The notes beneath the pieces were generated by a model, which saw nothing but the letters and a program-made list of their open reading frames with translations, was not told the origin of the DNA and searched no databases. This document shows, piece after piece, positions 1 to 8,077 of a stretch of 16,415 nt of DNA. The stretch covers positions 1-16,415 of the forward strand of contig JBCCSZ010000173.1 of assembly GCA_039199225.1 (NCBI GenBank). The letters are read 5' to 3'. The position numbers and the translations under genes were made by a program. Origin of the DNA: JBCCSZ01 sp039199225 (GTDB lineage Bacteria > Bacteroidota > Bacteroidia > Chitinophagales > Saprospiraceae). The first letter of the stretch is position 1. The number at the start of each line of letters is the position of its first letter.

Positions 1-237
1 CTGGCCACTCATCCAACATACGCTCGCCAAGGGCTGGCAGCTAGGCTACTAGATGCACTATGGACAGAAGGCGCAGCACTCGGCCTTCAAAAGTGGCAAC
101 TCACCGTCTCGCCAAACAATCAGGCTGCCATCGCCCTTTACCACAAAAAGGGCTTTCAAAAAATCCGTCAATATGAAGATTACTATGGCGATGGGCAAGA
201 CCGAATACTGATGGAAAAGCAACACGCCAGCCACTGA
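1..237 (+). CDS. GNAT-family N-acetyltransferase, C-terminal part (5' truncated)
   Basis: The frame is open from base 1 and ends at TGA 235-237, leaving 78 residues. They contain the acetyl-CoA pyrophosphate-binding pattern of GNAT enzymes (ARQGLAARLL, residues 8-17 of the fragment, an R-x-x-G-x-A loop) and the family's C-terminal strand-helix pattern VSPNNQAAIALYHKKGF (about residues 40-56), followed by a conserved-looking tyrosine-rich segment and the ending RILMEK. GNAT proteins transfer an acetyl group from acetyl-CoA to an amine; the substrate cannot be read from this part. The N-terminal half lies outside the window. The pattern resembles RimI-like or ribosomal-protein acetyltransferases, but no finer call is justified. 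Confidence 0.85.
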   Translation: MATHPTYARQGLAARLLDALWTEGAALGLQKWQLTVSPNNQAAIALYHKKGFQKIRQYEDYYGDGQDRILMEKQHASH

Positions 238-397
238 GGCGGCTTCCAAAGCTTGCTGAAATTCAAAAAATTTCTCCTCTTACAAAACTCTTGATTTCAA
301 TCAATTCTTTTGATGTTGGAATGGACCACCTTTGTACAAGCAGCTCATAAAATTAGATGAACTGATAATTTCAATAAAAGCTTAAAAAGAAATAGAT

Positions 398-970
398 ATG
401 ACAATCAAGCACAATGATCTCATCGACGATCTCATCGATCGCACCAAGGACAATCTTAACCAATTGGAGCAACTCAGAGAGTTTCCGGATATACAGCTCA
501 ACCACAAACCAGCCGCCGACAGTTGGAGCGCCTTCGAATGCTTTGAACACCTCAACCGCTATGGCGATTTCTATCTGAAAGCCATCGCAACAGCCCTTGC
601 CAAGGGTCGTCCGGCATCTGCGAATACTGTTTTCAAAAGTGGATGGCTGGGCAATCGCTTCGCCATGGACATGCTCCCCGGCGAAAAAATGAAGAAGATC
701 AATACCTTCGCCAACAAAAATCCAAATGGCAGCAAATTGGATCGCGCCGTCCTCGATAAGTGCATCAATCAACAAATACAAATGTTGGAACTACTTAGCA
801 AGGCACGCCAAGTCGATCTGACCCGGCTTCGCATACCCACCACCCTTGCCAGTTGGCTTCGCCTCAGAGCCGGAGACATCTTCCGCGTGGTGATCTACCA
901 CATCCAACGCCATTTGGTACAAGCACGCGCTGCGGTCAAAACTTTCAACACCAAAGCCATTCTCTTTTAG
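398..970 (+). CDS. DinB/YfiT-like putative metal-dependent protein
   Basis: A 190-residue protein of the DinB/YfiT four-helix-bundle superfamily. The recognisable features are WSAFECFEHLNRYGDFY at residues 43-59, which places His51 in the second helix, and YHIQRHLVQAR near the C-terminus, which gives His168 and His172 in an H-x3-H arrangement. Together these supply the three-histidine metal site typical of the family. Members include thiol-S-transferases and many proteins of unknown function, so no substrate is proposed. There is no signal peptide, so it should be cytoplasmic. ATG 398 is the first start of the frame after an A-rich leader with no Shine-Dalgarno, as is common in this phylum. 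The length is normal for the family, and the gene stands alone between the acetyltransferase and a small gene. Confidence 0.75.
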   Translation: MTIKHNDLIDDLIDRTKDNLNQLEQLREFPDIQLNHKPAADSWSAFECFEHLNRYGDFYLKAIATALAKGRPASANTVFKSGWLGNRFAMDMLPGEKMKKINTFANKNPNGSKLDRAVLDKCINQQIQMLELLSKARQVDLTRLRIPTTLASWLRLRAGDIFRVVIYHIQRHLVQARAAVKTFNTKAILF

Positions 971-998
971 GCAGTTGCTATTCATCAAAATAAATCGG

Positions 999-1035
999 TT
1001 TTGTGGCCTATTATCGCGATCTTGAGGCCACAAAA
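999..1035 (+). promoter_or_regulatory. Perfect 11-bp hairpin abutting a start codon
   Basis: Bases 999-1009 (TTTTGTGGCCT) and 1025-1035 (AGGCCACAAAA) are exact inverted repeats around a 15-nt loop, which itself holds the palindrome ATCGCGAT (1013-1020). The 3' arm ends only 7 nt before the ATG at 1043. The 3' flank lacks a T-run, so it is not a canonical intrinsic terminator for the upstream gene. It could be a translational control hairpin, an operator for a dimeric regulator, or an mRNA 3'-end stabiliser. The inverted repeat is certain; the role is inference. Confidence 0.55.
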
Positions 1036-1042
1036 TACCCAA

Positions 1043-1285
1043 ATGATGAAAGCGTACAAGGTAGACTATATCTCCACACTGAAATTAAAAGGCAGTAGCA
1101 AATTCCTTCAATACCAGGTAGCAGTAGATGAAATCGACTTGATGCAACAACTCGAAGCATTGCTCAATGAACGACATGCACAAGGCTACGAAATGCAGCA
1201 AATTATTGAGTCGACACGGCAAAGTGAAATGGGAACTCAAAAGGCTGGTTTGGTCGTCGTCTTCCGCCAAAAAGAGGAGGCTTAG
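1043..1285 (+). CDS. Small DUF4177-like protein of unknown function
   Basis: I place the start at ATG 1043 (a second ATG follows at once at 1046) rather than at an earlier TTG at 1001, because the latter would put the start inside a perfect hairpin and add a non-conserved-looking leader. The product is about 80 residues: a short beta strand (AYKVDYIS), a central helix (LMQQLEALLNERHAQGYEM) and a final strand (GLVVVFRQK). The order helix, x-G-Y/W-E, variable loop, then a hydrophobic strand is the outline of DUF4177-type small proteins, but this is a fold-level resemblance seen by eye. There is no signal peptide or membrane segment. The function is unknown. Confidence 0.6.
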   Translation: MMKAYKVDYISTLKLKGSSKFLQYQVAVDEIDLMQQLEALLNERHAQGYEMQQIIESTRQSEMGTQKAGLVVVFRQKEEA

Positions 1286-1360
1286 GCCGTGAGCGTTAAC
1301 AGGCAGTTAAAGACATTTAGGCTAAAACAAAGAGCCAACGCTTTACAATTTTGCGCATTC

Positions 1361-1392
1361 TTGAATAACTTTCTCGAATTTTAGCTAATTTG
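1361..1392 (+). promoter_or_regulatory. Candidate Bacteroidota promoter of the giant protease gene
   Basis: TTG at 1361-1363 is followed after 21 nt by CTAATTTG at 1385-1392, one base off the Bacteroidota -7 consensus TAnnTTTG. A transcript would begin near 1399 and leave a leader of about 53 nt before ATG 1452. The spacing fits the described -33/-7 layout. Evidence is by motif only. Confidence 0.4.
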
Positions 1393-1451
1393 TAGAATGT
1401 ACCCGCTAAGCGAGTACGGTGCTTCCTTGTGTTCCGCTCAAAAACAAAGCT

Positions 1452-4400
1452 ATGTACAAACGCCCTTATTTCACGCTGCTATTCCTGGTATTGGGATGGT
1501 CGACCCTATTTGCTCAACCGATACGCCCTCAAAGTGAGGTGTTGGAGGAAAAAAATACCGCCCATTTTTGTCGAACAGACGAGTGGCATCAGCAACAGTT
1601 GAGAAAATCTGCCGAATACCGCTTTCAGAAAATACTTCAAAGTCGTGAAGTCTACCATCACATGCAGCAAAAGGCAAGCAAGGGCAGCAAACGGGGTGGC
1701 CCTTACCTGCTTCCCATCGTCATTCACATCGTTCACGACAACGGACCTGAAAACATCTCGGATGCGCTGGTGCTAGAAGGCATCCGACACATCAATGAGT
1801 CTTTTGCCAACACCGGCTACTACGACCCCAGCACGGGCCTCGACACCGAGATACAGTTCTGCCTGGCCAAGCGCACACCAGACAACAGAGCCACCAGCGG
1901 CATCACCCGCACCCGCTCTTCTTTGACAGAGTTCGACATGACAGTGTCTGACGGCGAGCTCAAGGATTTGTCTCGCTGGGATACCGAATGCTACATCAAC
2001 ATATGGTTGGTTCGCGAAATCAGTAGCAGCTCCAGCACAGGGGTCGCTGGCTATGCCACCTTTCCCTTTTCCCACGGAGAAGCCAACGACGGCATTGTCA
2101 TGGAGGCCCGCTGGTTTGGCAGCAGCGAAGCCAACTCGGCTATTGCCACCCATGAGCTGGGCCACTACCTGGGCCTGTACCACACTTTCCAAGGTGGCTG
2201 TTCCAACAACGACTGCCTGGCCGAAGGCGATGAGGTCTGCGATACACCTCCCGACCAAACAACAGCCAACGTCCCCTGCGACCAAGCACCTAATAGTTGT
2301 CAAACCGATACCCAGTCTGGCCTCACCACCGACCTACCAGATATGATCAACAATTACATGGACTACAGCCGACTGGAATGCTTCAATGCCTTCACGCCCG
2401 GACAGACCGACCGCATGCATTTTTTCATCGACGACATCCGCAAAAGCTTGTCTGAATGTTCCTCCTGCCTCGATCCCTGCCCGGCCCCCATTTCAGCCAT
2501 GTTTTCCGCTCCAACCACCCAGATCGACATTGGTGACCAACTGGTTTTTACCAACCAAACCGCTGGTGCCGATCGCTTCGAATGGTATATCAACGACAGT
2601 CTCGTTGCAACGACGACCGACCTGACCTATACCTTCTTGGAAACCGGTACTTTTGAAATACGACTTTTTGCCTCGAATTCCGAAGGAAGCTGTATATCTG
2701 ATTTTACACTGACCGTAGAAGTTGTCTGCCCCATCCGCGCCACCTTCACCACCCAGGGAGAATCCTGCCTCGACATCGGCGACCAGTTGCTTTTTGTCAA
2801 TGGTTCGGCGCTGGGGGTACAAAACCAATGGTATGTCAATGGCAGCCTTGTCAGCACCGATCGCAATTTAAACTATACCTTTTTGGCGGCTGGCACCTAC
2901 GAGATTCAACTGCTTACCTCCAATAATTTGTGCCAAGCCATATCGACGGTATATACGGTGCGGGTGCTTTGTGTGGAAATATGCAACAACGGCCGCGACG
3001 ATGATGGCGATGGATTGGTGGATTGCTTTGATGATGATTGCTGCGAAGAATGTAGCAACTACTATTTTTCCCCTTGCGCAGACAGTTGTACGGCCGTCGT
3101 GCCACAGCCCACGATTCAGGCCCGCTTCGAAAAGGCCCTTTACCCGAATTCCTTTGATCCGATCAATGCTGTTATCGCTGGTGACATCTATGGCGATGGA
3201 TTGGTCGAATTCGTAGGGCCGGAAGCCTCTCCCACGTCTTTTGTTATTTCCGAAAATCTGATCATTTGGGAGCCCGCCACTTCCAGCATCCAACAGACCA
3301 TTCCAGGCTATTTCTTTTACCAGGCACAGGCTCCCGTTTTGGCAGACATCGATCGGGATGGCTTTGCAGAGATATTCATAACTTATCAAAAAGAGGATCA
3401 AGGCTATTTAGGTACCTGGTATCCGATCTGCTTTAAGTGGGATGGCCAACAATACAGAGAACACTGGCGATCAGAAGATGCCGTTAATTACGAAGACCCC
3501 ATACGGCTGTTTGACTCTGGGGTAATGTCATTGGCCATTGCAGACTTTCATTCGGATGGCAAGCCAGAATTGTATACCCTCAACAAAATTTGGGATGCCA
3601 GCACCGGAGAGTTGTTGGCCAGTGGTGGAGACACCAACAGCATGGGGGTGAGTAATAAAACGTTCACCAGCTCTTTTACGCATGCAATTGATTTGCTACC
3701 CGACGATTATTGTACTTCCTGCAATGGCTTGGAATTGATTTGTGGCAATCAGGTGTATGCTGTATCCAACTTCCCCAATTTTGACATGGAGGTCGTGGCG
3801 GAGTCGCCAGACATCGGTGATGGCTATGCCTCTGTAGCCGATTTTGATCTGGATGGCGACCTAGATGCCCTCGTTTTGTCCAATAATGTTTTTATGGGTT
3901 TTGAATGGATCATTTGGGATGTACAAACCCCCAGGTCTATTACACCAAAGATCGCTATGGACCGTCCGATCGATGGCAACAATCCATACATTACACAGCC
4001 AGCCATCGGCGATTTGGATGGAGATGGTTTTCCGGATGTTGTCCTGTTGGGGCATGGGCGCACCAGCTCCAATTCTGGCAGTTCTGCGCAAATGCGAATG
4101 TTTGCCTGGAGCATCAAGGGCAACAACCCGGACTTATTGTTTATCAAAAATACGGTCGACGAGTCTTCTGTTTCTGGTTGTAGTCTTTTCGATTTCAATT
4201 ACGATGGGAAAGAAGAAATTCTGTATAGAGATGAGACGACCTTCTTTATTTTCAATGGAGAAGATGGCCAGACGATCTACAGCAATCCCGGTGGTTGTGA
4301 ATCTTTCACAGGCTATGAACACCCCATTGTCGTTGATGTCGACAACGACCAAGAGGCGGAGGTCATCTGCAGTTGCTTGGACGGCATGCAAATCTATGAA

Positions 4401-6764
4401 TCCAATGGCATTCCCTGGCCAAACACCCGCCAGGTATGGAACCAGCTGAATTACTTCAAGGTCAATATCAATGACGATATGACCGTCCCGATTCAGCAGC
4501 AAGAGCACCATTTACCAAGAGACCCTAGAATCAATTCTTTCTTGCAGCAAATTCCCATTCCCACACCACTGGAACTGGACATCGAGCTGGACATTCTACT
4601 GGTTGACAGCTGCCGGCAAGACCAGCAATTGGGCGTTGAGCTGCGCGTATGTAACAGTGGCAATCGCCCCTTGGATTCCATTTACATCACTGTCTATGAT
4701 CGCAATCCGACCGAAGAAGACGCCAGCATCCTTGAAACCATCTTCCAGGTGTTTCCGCTATTACCGGATCAGTGTACTTCCATTTCTTTTGAGATCGATC
4801 CTGTTGGCTTTGATCAACTTTGGTTTATGGTCAACGACGATGGTACGGCGGTCCGCCCTTTCACCTTGGACGGAACATTCCCAAGCCCACTTGACGAATG
4901 CAATCTGATTAACAATCTGACCAGTTTGCAGCCGCTTCCCCAGGTACTAACCAGCCAATTGCTGGACTTGGGTCCCGATCGAATTATTTGTGACAATGGC
5001 ATCTTTACTTTCGAGGCCCAGGCAGGTTTCCTTTCTTATTTGTGGCAAGACGGCAGTCGCTTTAGAACGTTTACTGCAGACAATGCCGGCACTTATTGGG
5101 TGACCGTGATTGACAATTGCGGTAATATCCAAACCGATACAGTTCGCATCAGCATAGACGATGCAACGGTCATCGAACTCGGCGACGACATTGTTTTGTG
5201 CGATCCACAAACGCTGGAATTTCAGGTTGATGGCTTTGACCGCTACCAATGGAGTCCATCCACTTTCCTGGATTGTGATACTTGCAATCGTGTTCAACTG
5301 ACGCCCACGACCAGCATTACGTACACCCTTGTGGCTTCCAATGACAATGGCTGCATCAGCTCGGATACCATTGCCATAATTCTCAACGACTCCATCTATG
5401 TTACAGAGTCCTTTACCATTTGCTCCTTTGATTCGATATGGGTCTTCGATCGCTTCGAGTCGACTTCCGGAATTTACGAACGAGACTTCATTACATCACT
5501 GGGCTGTGATTCTACCCATCGGATTGAGCTGACTGTAATTGACGAAATTGAAACGGAGGAAAACTTGAGTATATGCCCTGGCGAAGGCATAGAAATTTTT
5601 GGTACTTACACAGAAGAGGCCGGTACGTACACACAAAGCTATCAACTGTCCTCTGGTTGTGATTCTACCCACACCATTCAATTGATCCAACAAGCGGAAT
5701 ACCTCGACGAGGAATTTATCACCTTATGTGCAGGCGATACCATTGAGATTTGGGGGCAAGCCGTTGCGGAGAATAATATACTTGAGCGATCATTCCAAAG
5801 CATTTACAATTGCGACTCCATCGAGCGCGTCTTCGTACAGATCACGGACCTGATCGAAATTTTGGATTCTATTTGGTTGTGTCCAGGCGAAAGTTATCTA
5901 TTCAACGGAGATACCATCCGGCAAGCAGGCTTGTATGAGCAGGTTATCATACCACTCGGAGATGAGTGCGATACCGTCCGCCAGCTTCAAGTCAATTATT
6001 ACGAATCACTCCAACCGCCCTTCACCGTTGAAACCACCTGTCCTGGCACCTCAAACGGCAGCATTGGCTTAAGTGGTCCGACACCAGGTTTTTCTTACAG
6101 CCTTGATGGACTTTCTTTTCAAGATACCCTATTGTTAGAAGGACTAGCAGCGGGAAGTTACACCATTTATGTCTTGGACAGCGAGGGCTGCTTGTCCGAA
6201 AACATTGTTGAAGTACTGGCAGAGAATACCCTGAATGTCCAACTGCCTGCAGATACCATCGTACATCCCGGCCAGTTTGTTACCCTGGAGGTCAACAGCG
6301 GTGGCCTGAGCAGACTGAGCTATGAGTGGGAGCCATCGACAGGCTTGAGCTGTACCGACTGCGACGGGCCTTTTGTCCGCATGACAGAGCCTACGCTGTA
6401 TGTCCTCAAAGCGACCGACGACGAAGGCTGTACGTCCATCGACAGCATTTTCATTGATATTTGGGAACCCGTCGACATCTTCATTCCAAACGTTTTCAGT
6501 CCAAATGGAGACAATATCAACGATCAACTCACTGTTTTTTCAGGCGATGGCGTGGTGGCCATTGAACGCTTCCGGGTATTCAATCGCTGGGGTGCTCTCC
6601 TGTTCGAGCGCAATAATTTTCAGCCCAACGACCCGAGCCTTGGCTGGAACGGCCGTTTTAAGGGCCAATGGATGAACAGCGGCGTTTACGTCTACACAGC
6701 CGAAATTCGCCTGGAGGATGGAAGCCTCAAAGTACTGTCGGGCGATGTTACGCTGCTGCGGTAG
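1452..6764 (+). CDS. Secreted M43-family metalloprotease with PKD, FG-GAP, two-Cys repeats and T9SS type B sorting domain
   Basis: A 1770-residue secreted protein. ATG 1452 is chosen over GTG 1419 because it starts a clean signal peptide (MYKRPYFTLLFLVLGWSTLFA). The protease domain has HELGHYLGLYH at residues 234-244 (zinc ligands His234, His238, His244; catalytic Glu235) and a Met-turn NNYMDYS at Met303, the pattern of M43 pappalysin/cytophagalysin enzymes. Two PKD-like domains follow (about 340-425 and 426-507), then an acidic CNNGRDDDGDG calcium-type motif at 511-521. FG-GAP/VCBS blades have Asp motifs near 632, 698, 797, 854, 914 and 962. After these come a CARDB-like part (about 1035-1160), Ig-like segments, four 51-residue two-cysteine repeats (about 1319-1515), a SprB-like repeat (about 1528-1590), and a CHU_C/type B sorting domain (about 1675-1770, FIPNVFSPNGDNIND). 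It is probably exported by the type IX system and surface-attached or released. The substrate is unknown. Confidence 0.93.
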   Translation: MYKRPYFTLLFLVLGWSTLFAQPIRPQSEVLEEKNTAHFCRTDEWHQQQLRKSAEYRFQKILQSREVYHHMQQKASKGSKRGGPYLLPIVIHIVHDNGPENISDALVLEGIRHINESFANTGYYDPSTGLDTEIQFCLAKRTPDNRATSGITRTRSSLTEFDMTVSDGELKDLSRWDTECYINIWLVREISSSSSTGVAGYATFPFSHGEANDGIVMEARWFGSSEANSAIATHELGHYLGLYHTFQGGCSNNDCLAEGDEVCDTPPDQTTANVPCDQAPNSCQTDTQSGLTTDLPDMINNYMDYSRLECFNAFTPGQTDRMHFFIDDIRKSLSECSSCLDPCPAPISAMFSAPTTQIDIGDQLVFTNQTAGADRFEWYINDSLVATTTDLTYTFLETGTFEIRLFASNSEGSCISDFTLTVEVVCPIRATFTTQGESCLDIGDQLLFVNGSALGVQNQWYVNGSLVSTDRNLNYTFLAAGTYEIQLLTSNNLCQAISTVYTVRVLCVEICNNGRDDDGDGLVDCFDDDCCEECSNYYFSPCADSCTAVVPQPTIQARFEKALYPNSFDPINAVIAGDIYGDGLVEFVGPEASPTSFVISENLIIWEPATSSIQQTIPGYFFYQAQAPVLADIDRDGFAEIFITYQKEDQGYLGTWYPICFKWDGQQYREHWRSEDAVNYEDPIRLFDSGVMSLAIADFHSDGKPELYTLNKIWDASTGELLASGGDTNSMGVSNKTFTSSFTHAIDLLPDDYCTSCNGLELICGNQVYAVSNFPNFDMEVVAESPDIGDGYASVADFDLDGDLDALVLSNNVFMGFEWIIWDVQTPRSITPKIAMDRPIDGNNPYITQPAIGDLDGDGFPDVVLLGHGRTSSNSGSSAQMRMFAWSIKGNNPDLLFIKNTVDESSVSGCSLFDFNYDGKEEILYRDETTFFIFNGEDGQTIYSNPGGCESFTGYEHPIVVDVDNDQEAEVICSCLDGMQIYESNGIPWPNTRQVWNQLNYFKVNINDDMTVPIQQQEHHLPRDPRINSFLQQIPIPTPLELDIELDILLVDSCRQDQQLGVELRVCNSGNRPLDSIYITVYDRNPTEEDASILETIFQVFPLLPDQCTSISFEIDPVGFDQLWFMVNDDGTAVRPFTLDGTFPSPLDECNLINNLTSLQPLPQVLTSQLLDLGPDRIICDNGIFTFEAQAGFLSYLWQDGSRFRTFTADNAGTYWVTVIDNCGNIQTDTVRISIDDATVIELGDDIVLCDPQTLEFQVDGFDRYQWSPSTFLDCDTCNRVQLTPTTSITYTLVASNDNGCISSDTIAIILNDSIYVTESFTICSFDSIWVFDRFESTSGIYERDFITSLGCDSTHRIELTVIDEIETEENLSICPGEGIEIFGTYTEEAGTYTQSYQLSSGCDSTHTIQLIQQAEYLDEEFITLCAGDTIEIWGQAVAENNILERSFQSIYNCDSIERVFVQITDLIEILDSIWLCPGESYLFNGDTIRQAGLYEQVIIPLGDECDTVRQLQVNYYESLQPPFTVETTCPGTSNGSIGLSGPTPGFSYSLDGLSFQDTLLLEGLAAGSYTIYVLDSEGCLSENIVEVLAENTLNVQLPADTIVHPGQFVTLEVNSGGLSRLSYEWEPSTGLSCTDCDGPFVRMTEPTLYVLKATDDEGCTSIDSIFIDIWEPVDIFIPNVFSPNGDNINDQLTVFSGDGVVAIERFRVFNRWGALLFERNNFQPNDPSLGWNGRFKGQWMNSGVYVYTAEIRLEDGSLKVLSGDVTLLR

Positions 6765-6773
6765 GGATGGGGG

Positions 6774-6923
6774 GCAGCGGAGCTGACGGTGATTTCGTGA
6801 TTGCAGCGGGGAGCTATCGGTGATTGGGTGATTGCAGCGGAGCTGCTGGTGGTTTCGTGATTGTAGCAGAGCTGGCAGATCACTAGATCACCAAACCACT
6901 AGATCACCAAACCACAAACCACC
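6774..6923. repeat. Intergenic cluster of ~30-bp direct repeats and facing inverted repeats
   Basis: Three imperfect copies of a 29-31-bp unit of the form GCAGCGGAGCTG...GGTGATTTCGTGATT lie head to tail at 6774-6802, 6803-6833 and 6834-6862, with a fourth partial copy from 6863. They are followed by CTAGATCACCAAACCAC twice, at 6883-6899 and 6899-6915 (period 16), and AAACCACC to 6923. GTGGTTTCGTGAT (6849-6861) is complementary at 12 of 13 positions to ATCACCAAACCAC in the second part, so the transcript can fold into a long hairpin between the giant protease gene and the next gene. It may act as a 3' end structure or be a mobile palindromic repeat. No reading frame of note is present. Confidence 0.75.
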
Positions 6924-6932
6924 AAATCTTCT

Positions 6933-6940
6933 TACCTTTG
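6933..6940 (+). promoter_or_regulatory. Promoter -7 element (TACCTTTG)
   Basis: An exact match to the Bacteroidota TAnnTTTG -7 consensus, 44 nt before the ATG at 6985. No good -33 TTG is seen at the expected distance because the repeat cluster occupies that place. It would start the transcript of the three-gene envelope/redox unit near 6947. Confidence 0.5.
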
Positions 6941-6984
6941 GGTGTTGAAAGTTCCTAATTTTCTGTTAAATACCACTCAATTGT

Positions 6985-7518
6985 ATGAAAATTGGTCTTC
7001 CCTTGCTATTTTTAGCATTACTCTTCTCTCAAAAAATCACCGCGCAAAGGGATAAAGGTGCCGTGAGGCTTGGTTATGCCATCGGTAGCTTTCAGATAGA
7101 ATCCGTCAGTACAGGTGCCATTTACGCGGAATTTTCCAAAACATTTACCGGGCCGATGTTGATTGCTTTCGGTGGTAGTTATTCGAAAACCAGCAAAACG
7201 GACGGTACATCAAATACGAAAGACCTACAAACTTTTTCCCTCAGACTGAATGCCTATTTCAATGCATTTGAGAACGATTGGCAGCAATTGTATATAGGTG
7301 CAGGGGTCAGTGGGAGGCAGTTTAGCGAAGATTGGGTGTTGGACGAGAACAGAGCCTTGCCCGAAAGCGCCTTCAAACCTGGCGGATTGATCATCCTGAA
7401 TTACGATTTTTTCATCAACGACAACTGGATGATCGGCGCGCAGGCGAGCGGAGAGTTTTTTGGCAACGAAAATACCATCTTCTTGCTCGGCGCACATCTG
7501 GGTTTTCGCTTTGACTAA
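6985..7518 (+). CDS. Outer-membrane beta-barrel protein (OMP_b-brl-like)
   Basis: A 177-residue protein with a signal peptide (MKIGLPLLFLALLFSQKITA, cleavage before QRD) followed by alternating amphipathic strands with aromatic girdle residues, for example GAIYAEFSKTF, TFSLRLNAYFNAF, QQLYIGAGVSG, GGLIILNYDFF and FLLGAHLGFRFD. The last residues (LGFRF-D) are the usual amphipathic closing strand recognised by the BAM machinery, shifted by a final Asp. The size suggests an eight-stranded barrel like the small porin-family or OmpW/OmpX-type proteins of the phylum. It is the first gene of a probable operon with the two thioredoxin-fold genes downstream (37-bp gap to the next start). No ligand or transport role can be read from the sequence. 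Confidence 0.8.
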   Translation: MKIGLPLLFLALLFSQKITAQRDKGAVRLGYAIGSFQIESVSTGAIYAEFSKTFTGPMLIAFGGSYSKTSKTDGTSNTKDLQTFSLRLNAYFNAFENDWQQLYIGAGVSGRQFSEDWVLDENRALPESAFKPGGLIILNYDFFINDNWMIGAQASGEFFGNENTIFLLGAHLGFRFD

Positions 7519-7555
7519 ACCATCTCAATTAATTTGTCGCTTGAATTACGAAAGA

Positions 7556-8074
7556 ATGACGTTTTTGAAATCCATATGTCTGTTCGCTTTGTTTACATTG
7601 GGGCTTGCAAATGTTCAAGCTCAGGAAAACCTGGCGGAATTTGCGGATTTACCGCTCGTGGTAACGGACTATGCAGGCTTGGAGCCACTTTTCCAGCAAC
7701 GCAATGACACGACCTATGTTGTCAATTTCTGGGCAACCTGGTGTGGGCCTTGCATAAAGGAACTCCCCTACTTTGAACGCCTAAATCGAGAATGGAAAGA
7801 CAAAAAGGTTAAGGTCGTTTTGGTCAGCCTCGATTTCAAGAGCCAAATTAGGACCCGATTGATGAAGTTCCTGGAAAAAAAGCAGCTGGAATCGGAGGTC
7901 GTCGTTTTACATCAATCCAATGCCAATGACTGGATCGACAAGGTTGATCCTTCCTGGTCGGGTTCCATTCCTGCGACGCTTGTATACAATCGCCAAAAGC
8001 GTGCGTTCTACGAGCAGGAATTCTACAATTACGAAGAATTGGTATCCATTGTTAAATCCTTTATAAAAATGTAA
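7556..8074 (+). CDS. Periplasmic TlpA/thioredoxin-family protein
   Basis: I start at ATG 7556 because it begins a signal peptide (TFLKSICLFALFTLGLANVQA-QE); the same frame is open upstream from 7460 but that part overlaps the preceding gene. The 172-residue product has the thioredoxin active site WCGPC at residues 62-66 (Cys63 and Cys66), preceded by YVVNFWAT, and the cis-proline at Pro139 in GSIPATLVY. This is the TlpA/ResA outline: a periplasmic thiol-disulfide protein, usually a reductant, for example in cytochrome c maturation or redox repair of envelope proteins. The specific partner is unknown. It ends 3 nt before the next redoxin gene, so the two are almost certainly cotranscribed. Confidence 0.9.
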   Translation: MTFLKSICLFALFTLGLANVQAQENLAEFADLPLVVTDYAGLEPLFQQRNDTTYVVNFWATWCGPCIKELPYFERLNREWKDKKVKVVLVSLDFKSQIRTRLMKFLEKKQLESEVVVLHQSNANDWIDKVDPSWSGSIPATLVYNRQKRAFYEQEFYNYEELVSIVKSFIKM

Positions 8075-8077
8075 AAA

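Noticed and set aside
258..274. GAAATT/AATTTC hairpin after the acetyltransferase gene
   Set aside because: A 6-bp AT-only stem without a clear T-run is too weak to call a terminator.
371..781. Long minus-strand frame opposite the DinB-like gene
   Set aside because: The plus-strand frame has the family histidines and normal length; the antisense peptide shows no domain.
1290..1345. AGCGTT/AACGCT and GGCT/AGCC short inverted repeats after the DUF4177-like gene
   Set aside because: Short arms, long loop and no T-run; within what chance would give.
1419..1451. GTG at 1419 as start of the giant protease
   Set aside because: It would place 11 residues before a well-formed signal peptide that begins at ATG 1452.
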